Positions 44,534 to 56,900 of a stretch of DNA of 64,000 bases are shown piece by piece. Made by a program: the position numbers and the translations under genes. Under the pieces are notes generated by a model. The model saw only the letters and a list, made by a program, of their open reading frames with translations. It did no database searches and was not told where the DNA came from. The stretch comes from Aphrocallistes beatrix (lineage: Eukaryota > Porifera > Hexactinellida > Sceptrulophora > Aphrocallistidae), in assembly GCA_963281255.1 (NCBI GenBank), contig OY725490.1, positions 2,356,001 through 2,420,000 of the forward strand, in the 5' to 3' direction. Numbering within the stretch: position 1 is the stretch's first letter; each line of letters opens with the position of its first letter.

Positions 44534-46806
44534 CTAAAATGAGTTTTTTTCCAAACCGTCTTGAATCGATTCACAATTCTCAATTACTGTTCCATTAATT
44601 CTATCAGATATTACATCGGTGTCCAAACACTCCTTGTGGAGTTTATTGAAAATGGTGTTCGAGTTATTCTCTGTGGTTTGCGTATTGATAGGTGGGAGAC
44701 TTTCTGAAGGAGACATCTCTGCAACATCAAACTCACAAGTTTGGGAAGAAATGCCTTTCTTTTTTTGACGGATAACACGAGGGGTGTTATATTTAGGAAC
44801 TGAATTCAATTCATTTGAACGCTGGTTAGAAGTTTCTGATTTCTTTCTGAACAGCCTCTCTCTTACAATATCGTGCCTTAACGTAAACAGAATGAAGAAC
44901 AGAATGCCACTGGGACTATTCATAATGATAAAAAGCCACTCAAAAAGAGTCGTAGAAGCGAATGAGTTTACAAGCAAACTAATTGGAAGAAGAATCCAAG
45001 GAGCCCCCAACACAGGAAACAGAAAAGATGAGTTAATCACAGATTGCTTTGCTACTTCCCAATTAGAGACATTCCTACGCTTGTCTCCATTCTTTGCAAT
45101 CACAACTATCTTTATGCACGCCATGATGAGAGCTATCAGGTTGAGACACAGCAGTACGAGGATAGGTCCAATGAACGACCAAATCAGTCCATTGGAGTAG
45201 GAAAGGAAGCAAAAGTCAGCTGTTGAATGGCGATAAGAGTCATGACGGACACCAATTGATATGACCACAATAGGCACCGGAAGACCCCAACCAAGTGGAA
45301 ACAAGAACCAAAACAGATTCTTCCTGTTCAGAGACGTGATCCAGAGTAAGTAGATGATCTCAATCGACACACAGAGACTCCAACTGAAGACAGCTAGCCA
45401 GAAATAATGGAGCAGAAATACGGACACACTACAAGCTATCGGGTGAATGGAAGTCAACTGAATGCCAAAGATGAAGGTGAGAATGGCTAGTGCTAGGGAA
45501 AGCGCATAATTGAAATAAATTCTGTTCATTTCAACTTGAAAGAAGTCCTTGTGAATCACAATGAAGATGAGAATGGATAGGATGAGTGCGATTAGAGAGG
45601 AAGAGAGGAGAATATAACTGATAATGGACAGTGCCTGTTCTTCTCTTCTTCCTATTTCTTGATCTCTCTCACGGATCAGTACCCCGAATGAAGTGAGGTG
45701 ATTAGACTCACACACAGTGAGATTCCCTTCTGAAGAGCCCAGATCCAAACCTTCTGACTCAAAAATGGACTTCTGTAAATCTAGGAAGACACACTTCGCT
45801 TCTTGACTATTGTTGTTAGGCGTTAAAAAGCGCAAAAGAATCGGAGACGCGAGGTTCTTCCTTTCGAGATCAGTTGACACTGTCAAAGAGAGTAACTTGC
45901 TTCCGAGTGAATAAGTTCTGGTAGGATTAGCAGTATTGGGAACGACAGAAATTAAAGCGAGGCTGTACGTAAATTCTCTTCCACCACTCAGTTCTCGTAC
46001 CACTTCTTGAGGAATAGTTACACTCTCAAATGTTCTAATACTATCTGATTGAGGAATTGTGAGCTCTCCTGTGTCATTTGCATAAGGAATCCTTCGAGCA
46101 ATAATAACAATACGTTCTGTAGTGAATATAAGTTCTGTTACGCTTCCTTTTAAAATTGTCAGCAATATTCTTCCTAAAGTCTCTATTCCTGATATCAATT
46201 TACTAAGAGAGACTCCTACACTTTGACCGACATATAGTGCCAATCCATCATTGAAGAATTTACCATTAAATCCAATCAGATTTGAGAGAACGTCAACTAG
46301 AATACTGATACTTTCATTAGTGACATTGTTGGAGAACTTCACCAAATTTCCAATCAGAATTGAACTCGCATTTACTAAAGTTCTAAAAGTATTGATATCT
46401 GCCGCACCACCTTCGCAATCAATTCGATTTAAATACGTTTGCAACAGTTCGATTGCTTGCATTGTCTCTTCAAGCGTAGCATTTTGTTTCTCGGCAATAT
46501 TTTGGATTGCGATAAGAGTTTGATTTTCCAGTAAGACTCTGATTATCAGTTGTAGAGACTTCCTTACAGAACTATTCATAGCTCTACACTCAAATTCGTA
46601 TAATCCAGGGAGGAGAAGATTGTTCTGTAAAATCAGTTTAATTCCATCGAAACTAACACCATGTGTATCTGGTATTGCGCTAATGTTAATCCATGATACC
46701 ACAAGATCCTCCTGACCCAGATATAAGCATTCAATGGTCGTGTTTCCTTCGCTCACTGATATTCCTCTGGATATCAGATTCGGATTCAAAACCAAATCCC
46801 TCTTGT
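44534..46806 (-). CDS. Gene A exon 4: Ig, GAIN/GPS, 7TM, tail
   Basis: 2273 nt, open throughout. Ig-like: TIECLYLGQEDLVVSWINIS and LPGLYEFECRAMNSS. GAIN helices: LEETMQAIELLQTYLNR and ASSILIGNLVKFSNNVTNES. GPS: AKCVFLDLQKSIFESEGLDL ... VCESNHLTSFGVL, with the usual Trp and two of the four usual Cys missing. Of the 7TM segments, TM3 Cys (HPIACSV) and ECL2 Cys (DFCFLSY) are present. The RRNVSNWEVAKQSVINSSF segment joins TM5-TM6. There is no intron in Ig-to-tail, unlike many animal aGPCRs. Confidence 0.88.
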
Positions 46807-49800
46807 CTAAAAGAAAACAGACATTTAAAGAACCAACGTACCTGTGAAATACCTATGTTTTAAAGGTGTAATTAAGCAAAATGTATCAAATTTGGGAAAA
46901 TATGTGTCAGTACACAATTTGACATGGATTAGCATGACAATTGACAATAATTAGTCTGAAGCGACTTTACACTTTTGACAAAGAGTCAATTTAGGAATTT
47001 CTGTATATTCTCAAATTTGCGGTACCGGCAGGAACGGTCGCAGGAATTTACCAAGGCAGGGCCAAAAAATAAATCCAGGGATTATGATTTGGCTTAGGTC
47101 GCTCCAATGAATTCCGGGGCCGCAGAATCAAACTCGTGGCAAATACCCTGGATGCCCCTCCTTTGGCACCGCCCTGGGTACAGGAGTACACTCTGCCAGC
47201 AAATAAAACTATTAATTGGCGCCAAAATATGCCTGATGCTGACAAAATTTTTGAATGCTACGCTGCGCTAGTGAGAAAAGTGTTTGTACTACAGGGCATA
47301 GCCACCGGCACGGTTAGTCCGGTTTCAACCTGATCAGTTTTAACTAATTTTATTCCCCAAGCACCATTTTTGTACGACCGGGCTGTTTTCAATCGGCCCT
47401 TTTCGTCCCAATCGAACCACTTCGAACCATGTGCCAACAAACTTGTCTATGCAAATACTATCAAACCGTTTTATACTATAGACATAGTAATTCTGCAAAA
47501 TATAATACATAATTACGTAGTAGTTACCTGATATAGTGCTAGGATTTGTCGTAGGAAATAAAGTGGGAGTAGAAGAAACTAACGCTGGACTTGTAGTAGG
47601 AATAACTGGAGTTGGAGTAGGGATCATTGTAGGAATAACTGGAGTTGGAGTAGGAATTATTGTAGGATTAACTGGAGTTGGAGTAGGAATTATTGTAGGA
47701 ATAGTAGGAATCATCGTATGAGCTATAATAGAAATGACTGTGAGAGTTTTAGAAAGAAGTAAAGCTTTGTTGAAAAAGTTTAAATATTAATCATTCGTTT
47801 AGTGAACAACTTATTTTTGTAATTAAATATAATTTGCTGTGTGACTGTTTGTTCGGAATTGATTGTACCATGGACAACTATACTAGATAAGAATTGGAAA
47901 CTTATTGAAATTTTTGGACTATTGAAGGATTATAAGTCCATTGATTAAGATAAGCAAACTTTACCCAAAGTCTCCAATCTTGCAGGGTAGAGATTAGAAA
48001 TGATTAACAACCCATAAAAAATCATATCAAAGTACACATTTACGTTTCCGTTTTCTTGAAAACCAAAACAGCAAAGGAAGGAAGCATATCATGTTACATA
48101 AGAGGCGCAAATTCGTGAAAGGTGTAGTATTTGAACGTTTCGTTATCTTTAGACTTAAGAATACACTCCTGGTCTTAAAATGCTGAGACATCATCAAAGT
48201 AATGCTTCATTATTAAGTATCAGAACTCAGTAAATTACAAAAATATCCAAGATACTAGCTTCCAACGGTTGACATAGGGTTTTCAAGGGTTTATAATTCG
48301 AGTATTATATTTTCAGATCGATATGAATAATTATTGGTTAACTTTTGTTTTGCAATATTTATATACATTAAAAAAAATCACAAAATAGGCTAGATTGAGT
48401 AACTCCAGGCGCCCGCAGGGCGACTCTGCGGACACACTATGTTCGCAAGCCGCGCAACGCAAGTAAGCGAAGCGCACTTGTGTAGATAATATATATAGAT
48501 AAATAAATTAAAATTTGTAATATCACAAGCGAATTTCATATTATTTTCTATCTCTATTACTACTAGAAACTATTCTTCCTTTTAATAGAAATAAGGATCT
48601 CACGAAGTGTCTCATCTCAAGTTTGACTTTTAACTAAAATAGAATAAGGATGTTTTTAATAATGATAAGAACACTGTTTTTGAGCATAACCCTGCTATTA
48701 TATGTGATCGAATGCTGAAATTTTACTGTGTATGTTAGGATGCACACATCGCATGCAAACGAAGCTAATATGTTATAAAATAAAACTATATTATCACCTG
48801 TTTCCTTCGTTTTCTGACATACATAATTTCGATTGCTATTGCAATTTTTACGATGTAGATGATCATAGTGTATAATACCACAATCACCATAATCCCCTCC
48901 ATTAAATAAATTAGTATTAGTTAGTAGAACACCGTCGTTCCATATGAAATCACTCAGACCATCTCTTATAAATCCAATCCAAAGTCGGTCTCCTGTATTG
49001 CTTAGTACTGTACTGGAATCATTCAGTATATTCCTTAGTGCTAAGCTCATTCCCATCTCCGCACATGAAGTATTAGCTTCATCCCAATTCCTTCTTTCAC
49101 TACTCACATTATAGCAGAACAAGTCACCACAAAGTTCTCCAGTAACTAAATAAATATATTCAATAAAACAGCAATTAATAAAATTGACTGCAGGCATATT
49201 ATTACATCCTGTGAGCGTTAATTATGAATAAAGATGAGGAAACTTGGTTTGTTAAATGGAATGTCACAAAATATAAATGTATTAAAGGAGCATAGACTCG
49301 GGATGAGATTTGGTAAGGCCTTTGGGATAAGACTCAAGATTGGTAAGGATTTGTTGTAATGCATTATAGATTTATAGAACTTTATAGAACTTTAGGAACA
49401 AATTCCTAGAGTAATTCCAACCAAAAAAATACATATAATATATCAAATTATGCAAAAAATACTGCATTTATTATGTCAATTACTGGCAAGTATCTACTAA
49501 CTCGGAATAATATTATAAAACAAATGTTGGAGTGAAGCCTCTTGTTCCCAGTTTGAGACTGAAAGCGCCCCCCAGACCCACAACTTTAGATTGTACTCCT
49601 CCAACCACAAAATCACGACACTTGTGCAATTCTTCAAATTCAAGTCAATAACTTTTAAACTGAACTGAAAGTCTGGTTAAATGTACCACAAAGGAGATAT
49701 TCTTAACCTTAGAATCTAGAAGAAACAGCAAAGGCAAAATTTCGTGAGAAATTTCGCTCGCTGGCTCGCTCGAAATTTGATTTTCTCTCATTGTGAACTC

Positions 49801-50060
49801 GTGGGAGAGTGAATATCATATCTATGAACAATTAGTCCTAATGATGCTATAGCATAAGATGGAAGGTTGGAGTTTGTGGAACATAACAGTTTAGACACGG
49901 AGATTCTAAGTTCGAATATTCAAATTTGATTCGTACTTGTAGATGGGAATAAAAACTGTTTCAAGCTAGTAGTCAATTGAATAATATCAAACTAACCTTT
50001 TCTTGAAAGGAGAATGTTTAGCAAGAGAATGACTGTTATTAACTTTTTTTGTGAAATCAT
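44534..50060 (-). CDS. Gene A: CTLD-Ig adhesion GPCR (intact)
   Basis: Four exons: 49997-50060, 48798-49145, 47528-47737 and 44534-46806. They join in phase 1 to one open frame of 2895 nt (964 residues plus stop): signal peptide 1-21, CTLD about 22-137, Thr/Pro linker 138-207, Ig-like domain about 212-300 (Cys 234, Trp 246, Cys 281), GAIN about 300-585 with HL|T at 577-579, 7TM about 598-850 and a cytoplasmic tail to 964. This is the only complete undamaged receptor in the window. By family knowledge it would self-cleave at the GPS and signal through G proteins from the plasma membrane. The ligand is unknown. Confidence 0.82.
47528..47737 (-). CDS. Gene A exon 3: Thr/Pro repeat linker
   Basis: 210 nt, phase 1-1. 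Repeats of IPTPTPV (for example IIPTPTPVNPTIIPTPTPVI) then TTSPALVSSTPTLFPTTNPS. The acceptor CTCACAG is conserved with genes B and C; a second in-frame AG at 47723-47724 would shorten the exon by 15 nt. A probable O-glycosylated rigid spacer between lectin and Ig domains. Confidence 0.7.
48798..49145 (-). CDS. Gene A exon 2: CTLD
   Basis: 348 nt, phase 1-1. GELCGDLFCYNVSSERRNW, TSCAEMGMSLALRNILNDSS, LWIGFIRDGLSDFIWNDGV, DCGIIHYDHLHRKNC and YVCQKTKETG. No EPN/QPD motif. Same subtype as F CTLD1 and the B and C CTLDs. Confidence 0.8.
49198..49996. other. Gene A intron 1
   Basis: No exon seen. It contains sequence resembling the intron/5' regions of genes B and C (for example the GATGAGGAAACTTGGTTTG block near 49227 and ATTGGTAAGG near 49308, matching the region around 60560-60640). 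This suggests gene A's intron absorbed or replaced an older MIVL-type start exon. Confidence 0.45.
49997..50060 (-). CDS. Gene A exon 1: signal peptide (second type)
   Basis: 64 nt, MISQKKLITVILLLNILLSRK, donor GTTAGT, phase 1. It differs from the MIVL-type start exon of the other genes but shares phase and position. TATA box GTATAAATAAG is at 50085-50095, only 25 nt before the ATG. Relics of this exon type are at 13847-13907 and 61598-61658. Confidence 0.68.
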
Positions 50061-51662
50061 TTTGTCTACAATTTTACTCACACACTTATTTATACAAACA
50101 CTTCCAATAGTTTTTACCTTTCGTATATATACTAAGCAATTTAAAAGGCATTTAGCACATGGGCTAAAGTCTTTTAAATATTCATATCATATGCCCACAT
50201 ATCTCATATATCATTCACTTGCCAGAAAAATCTAGGTTTAGTACTATCAGATTTATATTTACTCTAATTCATTTCTTTGTAATTAACACACCACAAACTA
50301 GAATGAACCACAAAACTCAGTTCCTCTCATCTGTAATATAGAAGCATATGAATAAAATAATTTTGTAACAGGATGCTATCACATTTCTAGGAACATATTT
50401 ATCTGATTAAACAATAGTTCCTGGTACGAATGGATAGACTAAGAATCAGAATTCATAATAGTGCTTTGTTGAACCTAAATTTGTCTAATCTCGAATATGG
50501 TTAGTTGTATCATCTGGATAGTCAATCTGTGATATCTTACAGACATATGAAATACTTAAAACCAATCCTATGGTTTGGTTCCAATAAAATGCAAAAGTAT
50601 TGGTTAAACACGAATGTCTTATGAGAAATTTATATAATACATCTGCTCAGTGTTTTTGCTAGCGCGCAAGACGCAATATATTTAATTTTCGATTAACCTT
50701 TCAAGGTTCCTTAAAAATATGCTTTAATTTATGTAATGTGTAATATGATGTAATGTGGTTGAGTTCGGCCACTTTAATATATATCGGTCATCTGCACATA
50801 GCGGACACCTAAGAAGTTCCGTCCGATTTCCTATAATATTGATCTGTGCATAATGGTTCACTCTCAACTCAGCAGCCACCCTTTTACAGTCCCTGCGGGT
50901 CCTAAAACTATCCATAACGGCCAATGTTTAGAATTGCATACGTGTGTCTATTACAATCCCTATTCCGAACGATGATCTAGTTTCTAGCCTCAGTAACATA
51001 AGTAGTAACGCACATCAATGATATCCAGTACATTCATAGATTGTCACTGCATCGTATCGTTACAACCAGACACTGTATATTCTAGCATCTACCTGTTTAT
51101 AACGACCATTTTGACCAGTCTCTTAAGTGGCAGTTATAGACAGAGGAAATGTTCGTTTTTATGGTTTAATGGAAAGTTTGGAACCTGTGTCACTACTGTC
51201 AGATTCGTTCAACTGAGACGAAATTTGAATACGAACTTAACCAAAATGCTTGGATTGTCGATCATTTCCTAAATTTTAACACAACACCACTAAACATTGA
51301 TCATCGTGAAAAACTAAATTTGGGTTGTTCTGCAATTCTTAAAGTATATTATTCATATTTTCCATCAATATTACACATCAATTGTGATTAGTGGACACAT
51401 ACACTCACTCAAAGTACCAGGATAATCCAGGAATCTCAGGGATGGTAAGGAAGTATGAGTTAGGCAAATACTCTTCTGACTATTCACGGGAGTTATACCC
51501 AGAATAAACACCACAGCATTTAATAACTATGAAACAAACAAAACAAGAAAGGATAGCATAGCAAATAGTGTTGAGTAGATATATTACAAACTTAATCAAA
51601 TACTGATGATAGTAAACGAGAAATTATTCAATAGATTTTAAGAATAATAAATTTAGAAACAA
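50061..51662. other. Intergenic between A promoter and gene B 3' end
   Basis: R4 upstream block at 50220-50645, R3 repeat pieces at about 50755-50930 and 51040-51150, then the 3' flank of gene B (about 51150-51660), paralogous to 44040-44530. No gene seen. Confidence 0.55.
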
Positions 51663-53937
51663 CTAAAATGAGTTTCTTTCCAAACCGTCTTGAATCGCTT
51701 GACAATTCTCTATTACTGTTCCATTAATTCCATCAGATATTGCATCGCTATTCAAACACTTCAAGCTGAGCTTCTTGAAAATGGTATTCGAGTTATTCTC
51801 TGTGGTTTGCATATTGTTTGGTGGGAGATTTTCAGAAGGATACATCCCTGAAACATAAGACTCACAAGTTTGGGAAGAAATGACATTCTTTCTTGGGCGG
51901 ATAACGCGAGGAGTGTTATATTTAGGAACTGAATTGAGTTCATTCGAATGCTGGTTAGAAGTTTCTGTTTTCCTTCTGAACAGCCTTTCTCTTACAATAT
52001 CGTGCCTTAACGTAAACAGAACGAAGAACAGGATGCCACTAGGACTATTCAGGATAATGAAAATCCACTCAAAAACAGTCGTAGAAGCGAATGAGTTTAC
52101 AAGCAAACTAATTGGAAGAAGAATCCAAGGAGCTCCCAACACAGGAAACAGAAAAGATGAGTTAATCACAGATTGCTTTGCTACTTCCCAATTAGAGACA
52201 TTCCTACGCTTGTCTCCATTCTTTGCAATCACAACTATCTTTATGCACGCCATGATGAGAGCTATCAGGTTGAGACACAGCAGTACTAGGATAGGTCCAA
52301 TGAACGACCAAATCAGTCCATTGGAGTAGGAAAGGAAGCAAAAGGCTGCTGTTGAATGGCGATAAGAGTCATGACGGACACCAATTGATATGACCACAAT
52401 AGGCACTGGAAGACCCCAACCAAGTGGAAGCAAGAACCAAAACAGATTCTTCCTGTTCAGAGACGTGATCCAGAGTAAATAGATGATCTCAATCGACACA
52501 CAGAGACTCCAACTGAAGACAGCTAGCCAGAAATAATGGAGCAGAAATACGGACAGACTACAAGCTATCGGGTGAATGGAAGTCAACTGAATGCCAAAGA
52601 TGAAGGTGAGAATGGCTAGTGCTAGGGAAAGCGCATAATTGAAATAAATTCTGTTCATTTCAATTTGAAAGAACTCCTTGTGAATCACAATGAAGATGAG
52701 AATGGATAGGATGAGTGCGATTAGAGAGGAAGAGAGGAGAATATAACTGATAAAGGACAGTGCCTGTTCTTCTCTTCTTCCTATTTCTTGATCTCTCTCA
52801 CGGATCAGTACCCCGAATGAAGTGAGGTGATTAGACTCACACACAGTGGGATTCCCTTCTGAAGAGTTCAGATCCAAACCTTCTGACACAAAAATGGAAT
52901 TCTGTAAATCTAGAAAGACACACTTCGCTTCTTGATTATTGTTGTCAGGCGTTAAAAAGCGCAAAAGAATCGGAGACGCTAGGTTCTTCCTTTCGAGATC
53001 ATTTGACACTGTCAAGGAGAGCAACTTGCTTCCGAGTGAAAAAGTCCTGGTAGGATTGGAAGTATTGGGAACGACAGAAATTAAAGCGAGGCTGTACTTG
53101 AATTCTCCTCCACTACTCAGTTCTCGTACAATTTCTTGGGGAATAGCTACACTCTCAAATGTTCCAATACTATCTGATTGAGGAATTGTGAGCTCTCCTG
53201 TGTCATTTGCATAAGGAATCCTTCGAGCAATAACAACAATGTGTTCTGTAGTGAATACAAGTTCTGTTACGTTTCCTTTTAAAATTGTCAGCAATATTCT
53301 TCCTAAAGTCTCTATTCCTGATATCAATTTACTAAGAGAGACTCCTACACTTTGACCGACATATAGTGCCAATCCATCATTGAAGAATTTACCATTAAAT
53401 CCAATCAGATTTGAGAGAACGTCAACTAGAATACTGATACTTTCATTAGTGACATTGTTGGAGAACCTCACCAAATTTTCAGTTAGAATTGAACTCGCAT
53501 TTACTAAAGTTCTAAAAGTATTGATATCTGCCTCAGCATCATCGTAATCAATTCGATTTAAATACGTTTGCAACAGTTCGATTGCTTGCATTGTCTCTTC
53601 AAGCGTAGCATTTTGATTCTCGGTAATATTTTGGATTGCGATAAGAGTTTCATTTTCTAGTAAGACTCTTATTATCAGTTGTAGAGACTTCCTTACAGAA
53701 CTATTCATAGCTCTACACTCAAATTCGTATAATCCAGGGAGGAGAAGATTGTTCTGTAAAATCAGTTTAATTCCATCGAAACTAACACCATGTATATCTG
53801 TGGTATTGCGGTAATGTTAGTCCAAGATACCTCAAGACCCTCCTGACCCAGATATAAGCATTCAATGGTCGTGTTTCCTTCACTCACTGGGATTCCTCTG
53901 GATAATAGATTTGGATTCAAAACCAAATCACTGTTGT
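51663..53937 (-). CDS. Gene B exon 4: Ig (broken), GAIN/GPS, 7TM, tail
   Basis: 2275 nt. Ig N-terminal half DLVLNPNLLSRGIPVSEGN up to ITAIP, then the 2-nt insertion; open again from FECRAMNSSVRKSLQL to the stop at 51663. GPS reads AKCVFLDLQNSIFVSEGLDL ... VCESNHLTSFGVL. The 7TM differs from A at only scattered residues (for example TAAFCF against TADFCF). Tail serine-rich. Confidence 0.8.
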
Positions 53938-56900
53938 CTAAAAGAAAACAGTCATTTAAAGAACAAATGTACAAGTGCCTGTTACAGAAAAAATACTTAA
54001 ATGTTAATGGTGTAACTAAGTAAAATGTGTCAAATTTGGGAAAATATGCGTCAGCACACAATTTGACACGGATTAGCATGACAATTGACACTAAATAATC
54101 TGACACGATTTTAGACATTTGGTAAAGAGTCAATTTTTTTATATTCTCAACTTTGCGGTACAGGCAGTGACGGTCGCAAATATTTGCCAAAGCTCAGGAC
54201 GAGGCGAAGCCAAAGAAAAATTCCAAGGACTATCTTTTGGCTTAGGTCGATCCAATGAATTCCGGGGCAGCATAATCAAACTCGGGTCAAATGCCCTGGA
54301 TGCCGCCCTGGGTACAGGAGCACACTCCGCCAGCAAATGTAAGAAATAATCGACGCCAAAATATGTCTGATGGTGACAAAAGTTTTTGAATGCTACGCTG
54401 CGCTAGTGAGGAAAGTGTTTGTACTACAAGGTGTAGCCACCGGCACTGTTAGTCCGGTTTCAACCTGATCAGCTTTGACCAATGTTATTCCCCAAGCATC
54501 ATTTTTGTATGCCCGGACTGATTTCAATCGGATACTTTTTGTCCCAATCGAACCACTTCAAACCATGTGCCAACGACCTTGTCGATGCAAATACTATCAA
54601 ACCGTTGTACACTATAGACATAGTAATTCTGCAAAACATAGTACATGATTAGTTACCTGAGAAAGTGCTAGGATTTTGTGTAGTAAATAAAGTGGGAGTT
54701 GAAGAAACTAATGCTGGACTTGCAGTAGGAATAACTGGAGGTGGAGTAGGAATCATTGTAGGAATAATTAGAGTTGGAGTAGGGATCATTGTAGGAATAA
54801 TTAGAGTTGGAGTAGGGATCATTGTAGGTGTTATAGTAGAAATGACTGTAAGAGTTTTAGAAAGAAGTAAAAGCTTTGTTGAAAAAGTTTAAATGTATGA
54901 AACGACTTATATATATAGTAAATTAAATCTAGATTGTTGTGAGGTTATTTGTTTAGATTTGATTATATCATGAACAATATAAATTTGTATTTGAAATTGA
55001 TTGAAAATTTTGTTCTACTGATAGATTAGAAGTGCATTATGATAATCAAACTTGGCCTAAAACTCTACTTGTAGGATAGAGATTAACAACCAAAACAAAG
55101 TCAAATATAAGTGTACATTTCCGTTTTCCGTTTTCTTGAAAACCAGAACAGTAAAGGAAGGGAGTACATCATGTTACATAAGAGGCACAAATTTTCGAAA
55201 GACTTAGGAATACATTCCTGACCTTAAAATGATGAGGTATCACCAATGTGATACTTCATTATTAGTATCAGAACTCAATAAGTATAGTTATTACCAGAAG
55301 TGCATAAATAAAGCAAATTATCAAATTGATTCACAAATATAAAACTTAGATCCTTACTATTAAAACTCGATTAATGTTTATATATATATATATACAAGCG
55401 CGCTTCGCTTGCTTGTGCTGCCCACTAGCGGACATTTTGTGTCCGCCGGAGGCTCACTTCGGTCGCCTGGGGTCACATTGGTTAATTATAAGGAAGATAG
55501 CATCTCTAAATATGTCTGTCTTATTGTTAAAATTGATATCACTCGAAAAATCACTAAATTTGTCAATTTTTAAAATTTTGATGGTGACTTCATAACATAG
55601 TGATGAGTCATCGTTTTTTGATGATAGTAGTATTATTTTTGAGATATATTAATATACACATTCTATTAAAATCTCAGCCTTCTATCACCTGAAATAGCTG
55701 AGTTATGGTAGAAAAACTGAAATTTCTAATTATAAAAAAGGTGACAATGACATCATAATTCTATGATGAGTCGACATTTTCGTATGAGCTCAGAACTTAG
55801 TCGAGCCATAGCCAAAAGACCCCACATGCCAAAAATCAGCTTTCTGTACCTGGCAGTTTCTTCAATCAATTCGTTACAGAGATACGTGTATATATATACA
55901 GGGCCGGTCGGGCCGGTCGGGCCCGGGCCCGACCAAAAATTGAGCTCGAATATTTATGTCGATAACGATTTTTCTGTATCTAGCGCATGCTGTTTACATT
56001 GGAGCTCGGCGAACACGTGTGTATACGTGTGTATAATATGCATTGAATATTTCCTATCTGAATCAGGAAATACTGCTAAAAAGAAAAAAAAATTAGCTTT
56101 GGGCCCAACCAAATGAAAAGTGCTTCCGCAGGGCCTGATAAATAAATATACTACATTGATCGAGTTTTAATAGTAAGGATATATATATCTCTGTAACGAA
56201 CTGATTGAAGAAACTGCCGGTCACAGAAAGCTGATTTTTGGCATGTGGGGGTCTTGCGAAAATGTCGACTCATCATGGAATTATGACGTCATTGTTACCG
56301 TTTCATAATTAGAAATTTCAGTCTTTCGACCACAACTCAGCCATTTTAGGTTATAGAAGGCTGATATTTTAATAAATATGTATATTAATATTTTTAACAT
56401 ATGATACAACTATCTTCAAAAAATGATTACTCATCACTCTGTTATGATGGTATCATTACTCATCAAAAAATTGATTAATTTGATGATTTTTCGAGTGATA
56501 TCGATTTTAACAGTAAGCCAGACAAATTTAGAGATGTTATCTCCCTTATAATTAATCGATGTGAGCCCAGGTGCCCAAAGGGCGCCTCTGGCGGACACAA
56601 AGTGTCCTCCAGCCGTGCAGCGCAAGCAAGCGAAGCGCGTGCTTGTTTCATGTAAAATTGGAATATATTAATTATTCTCTATAACCTCATTTATTTTTTA
56701 TTATACAAAAGCTTTTAAAATAACGCATATATGGTAAAGTATTCACACAACGCAAGCAAATGAAGCTTGAATCTTACGAATAAAACTACATAATTTGTCA
56801 AATATTCTTACCTGTTCCCTTCATTCTCTGACATATGTAATATAGTACTCTGGAACACATTTCACCGTGTAGATGTTCATAGTGTATATTACCACAATCA

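Noticed and set aside
47048-47440. Small frames on both strands between gene A exons 3 and 4, with a similar block at 54119-54600
   Set aside because: Shared only because the intron was duplicated with the gene; frames are not conserved between the two copies.
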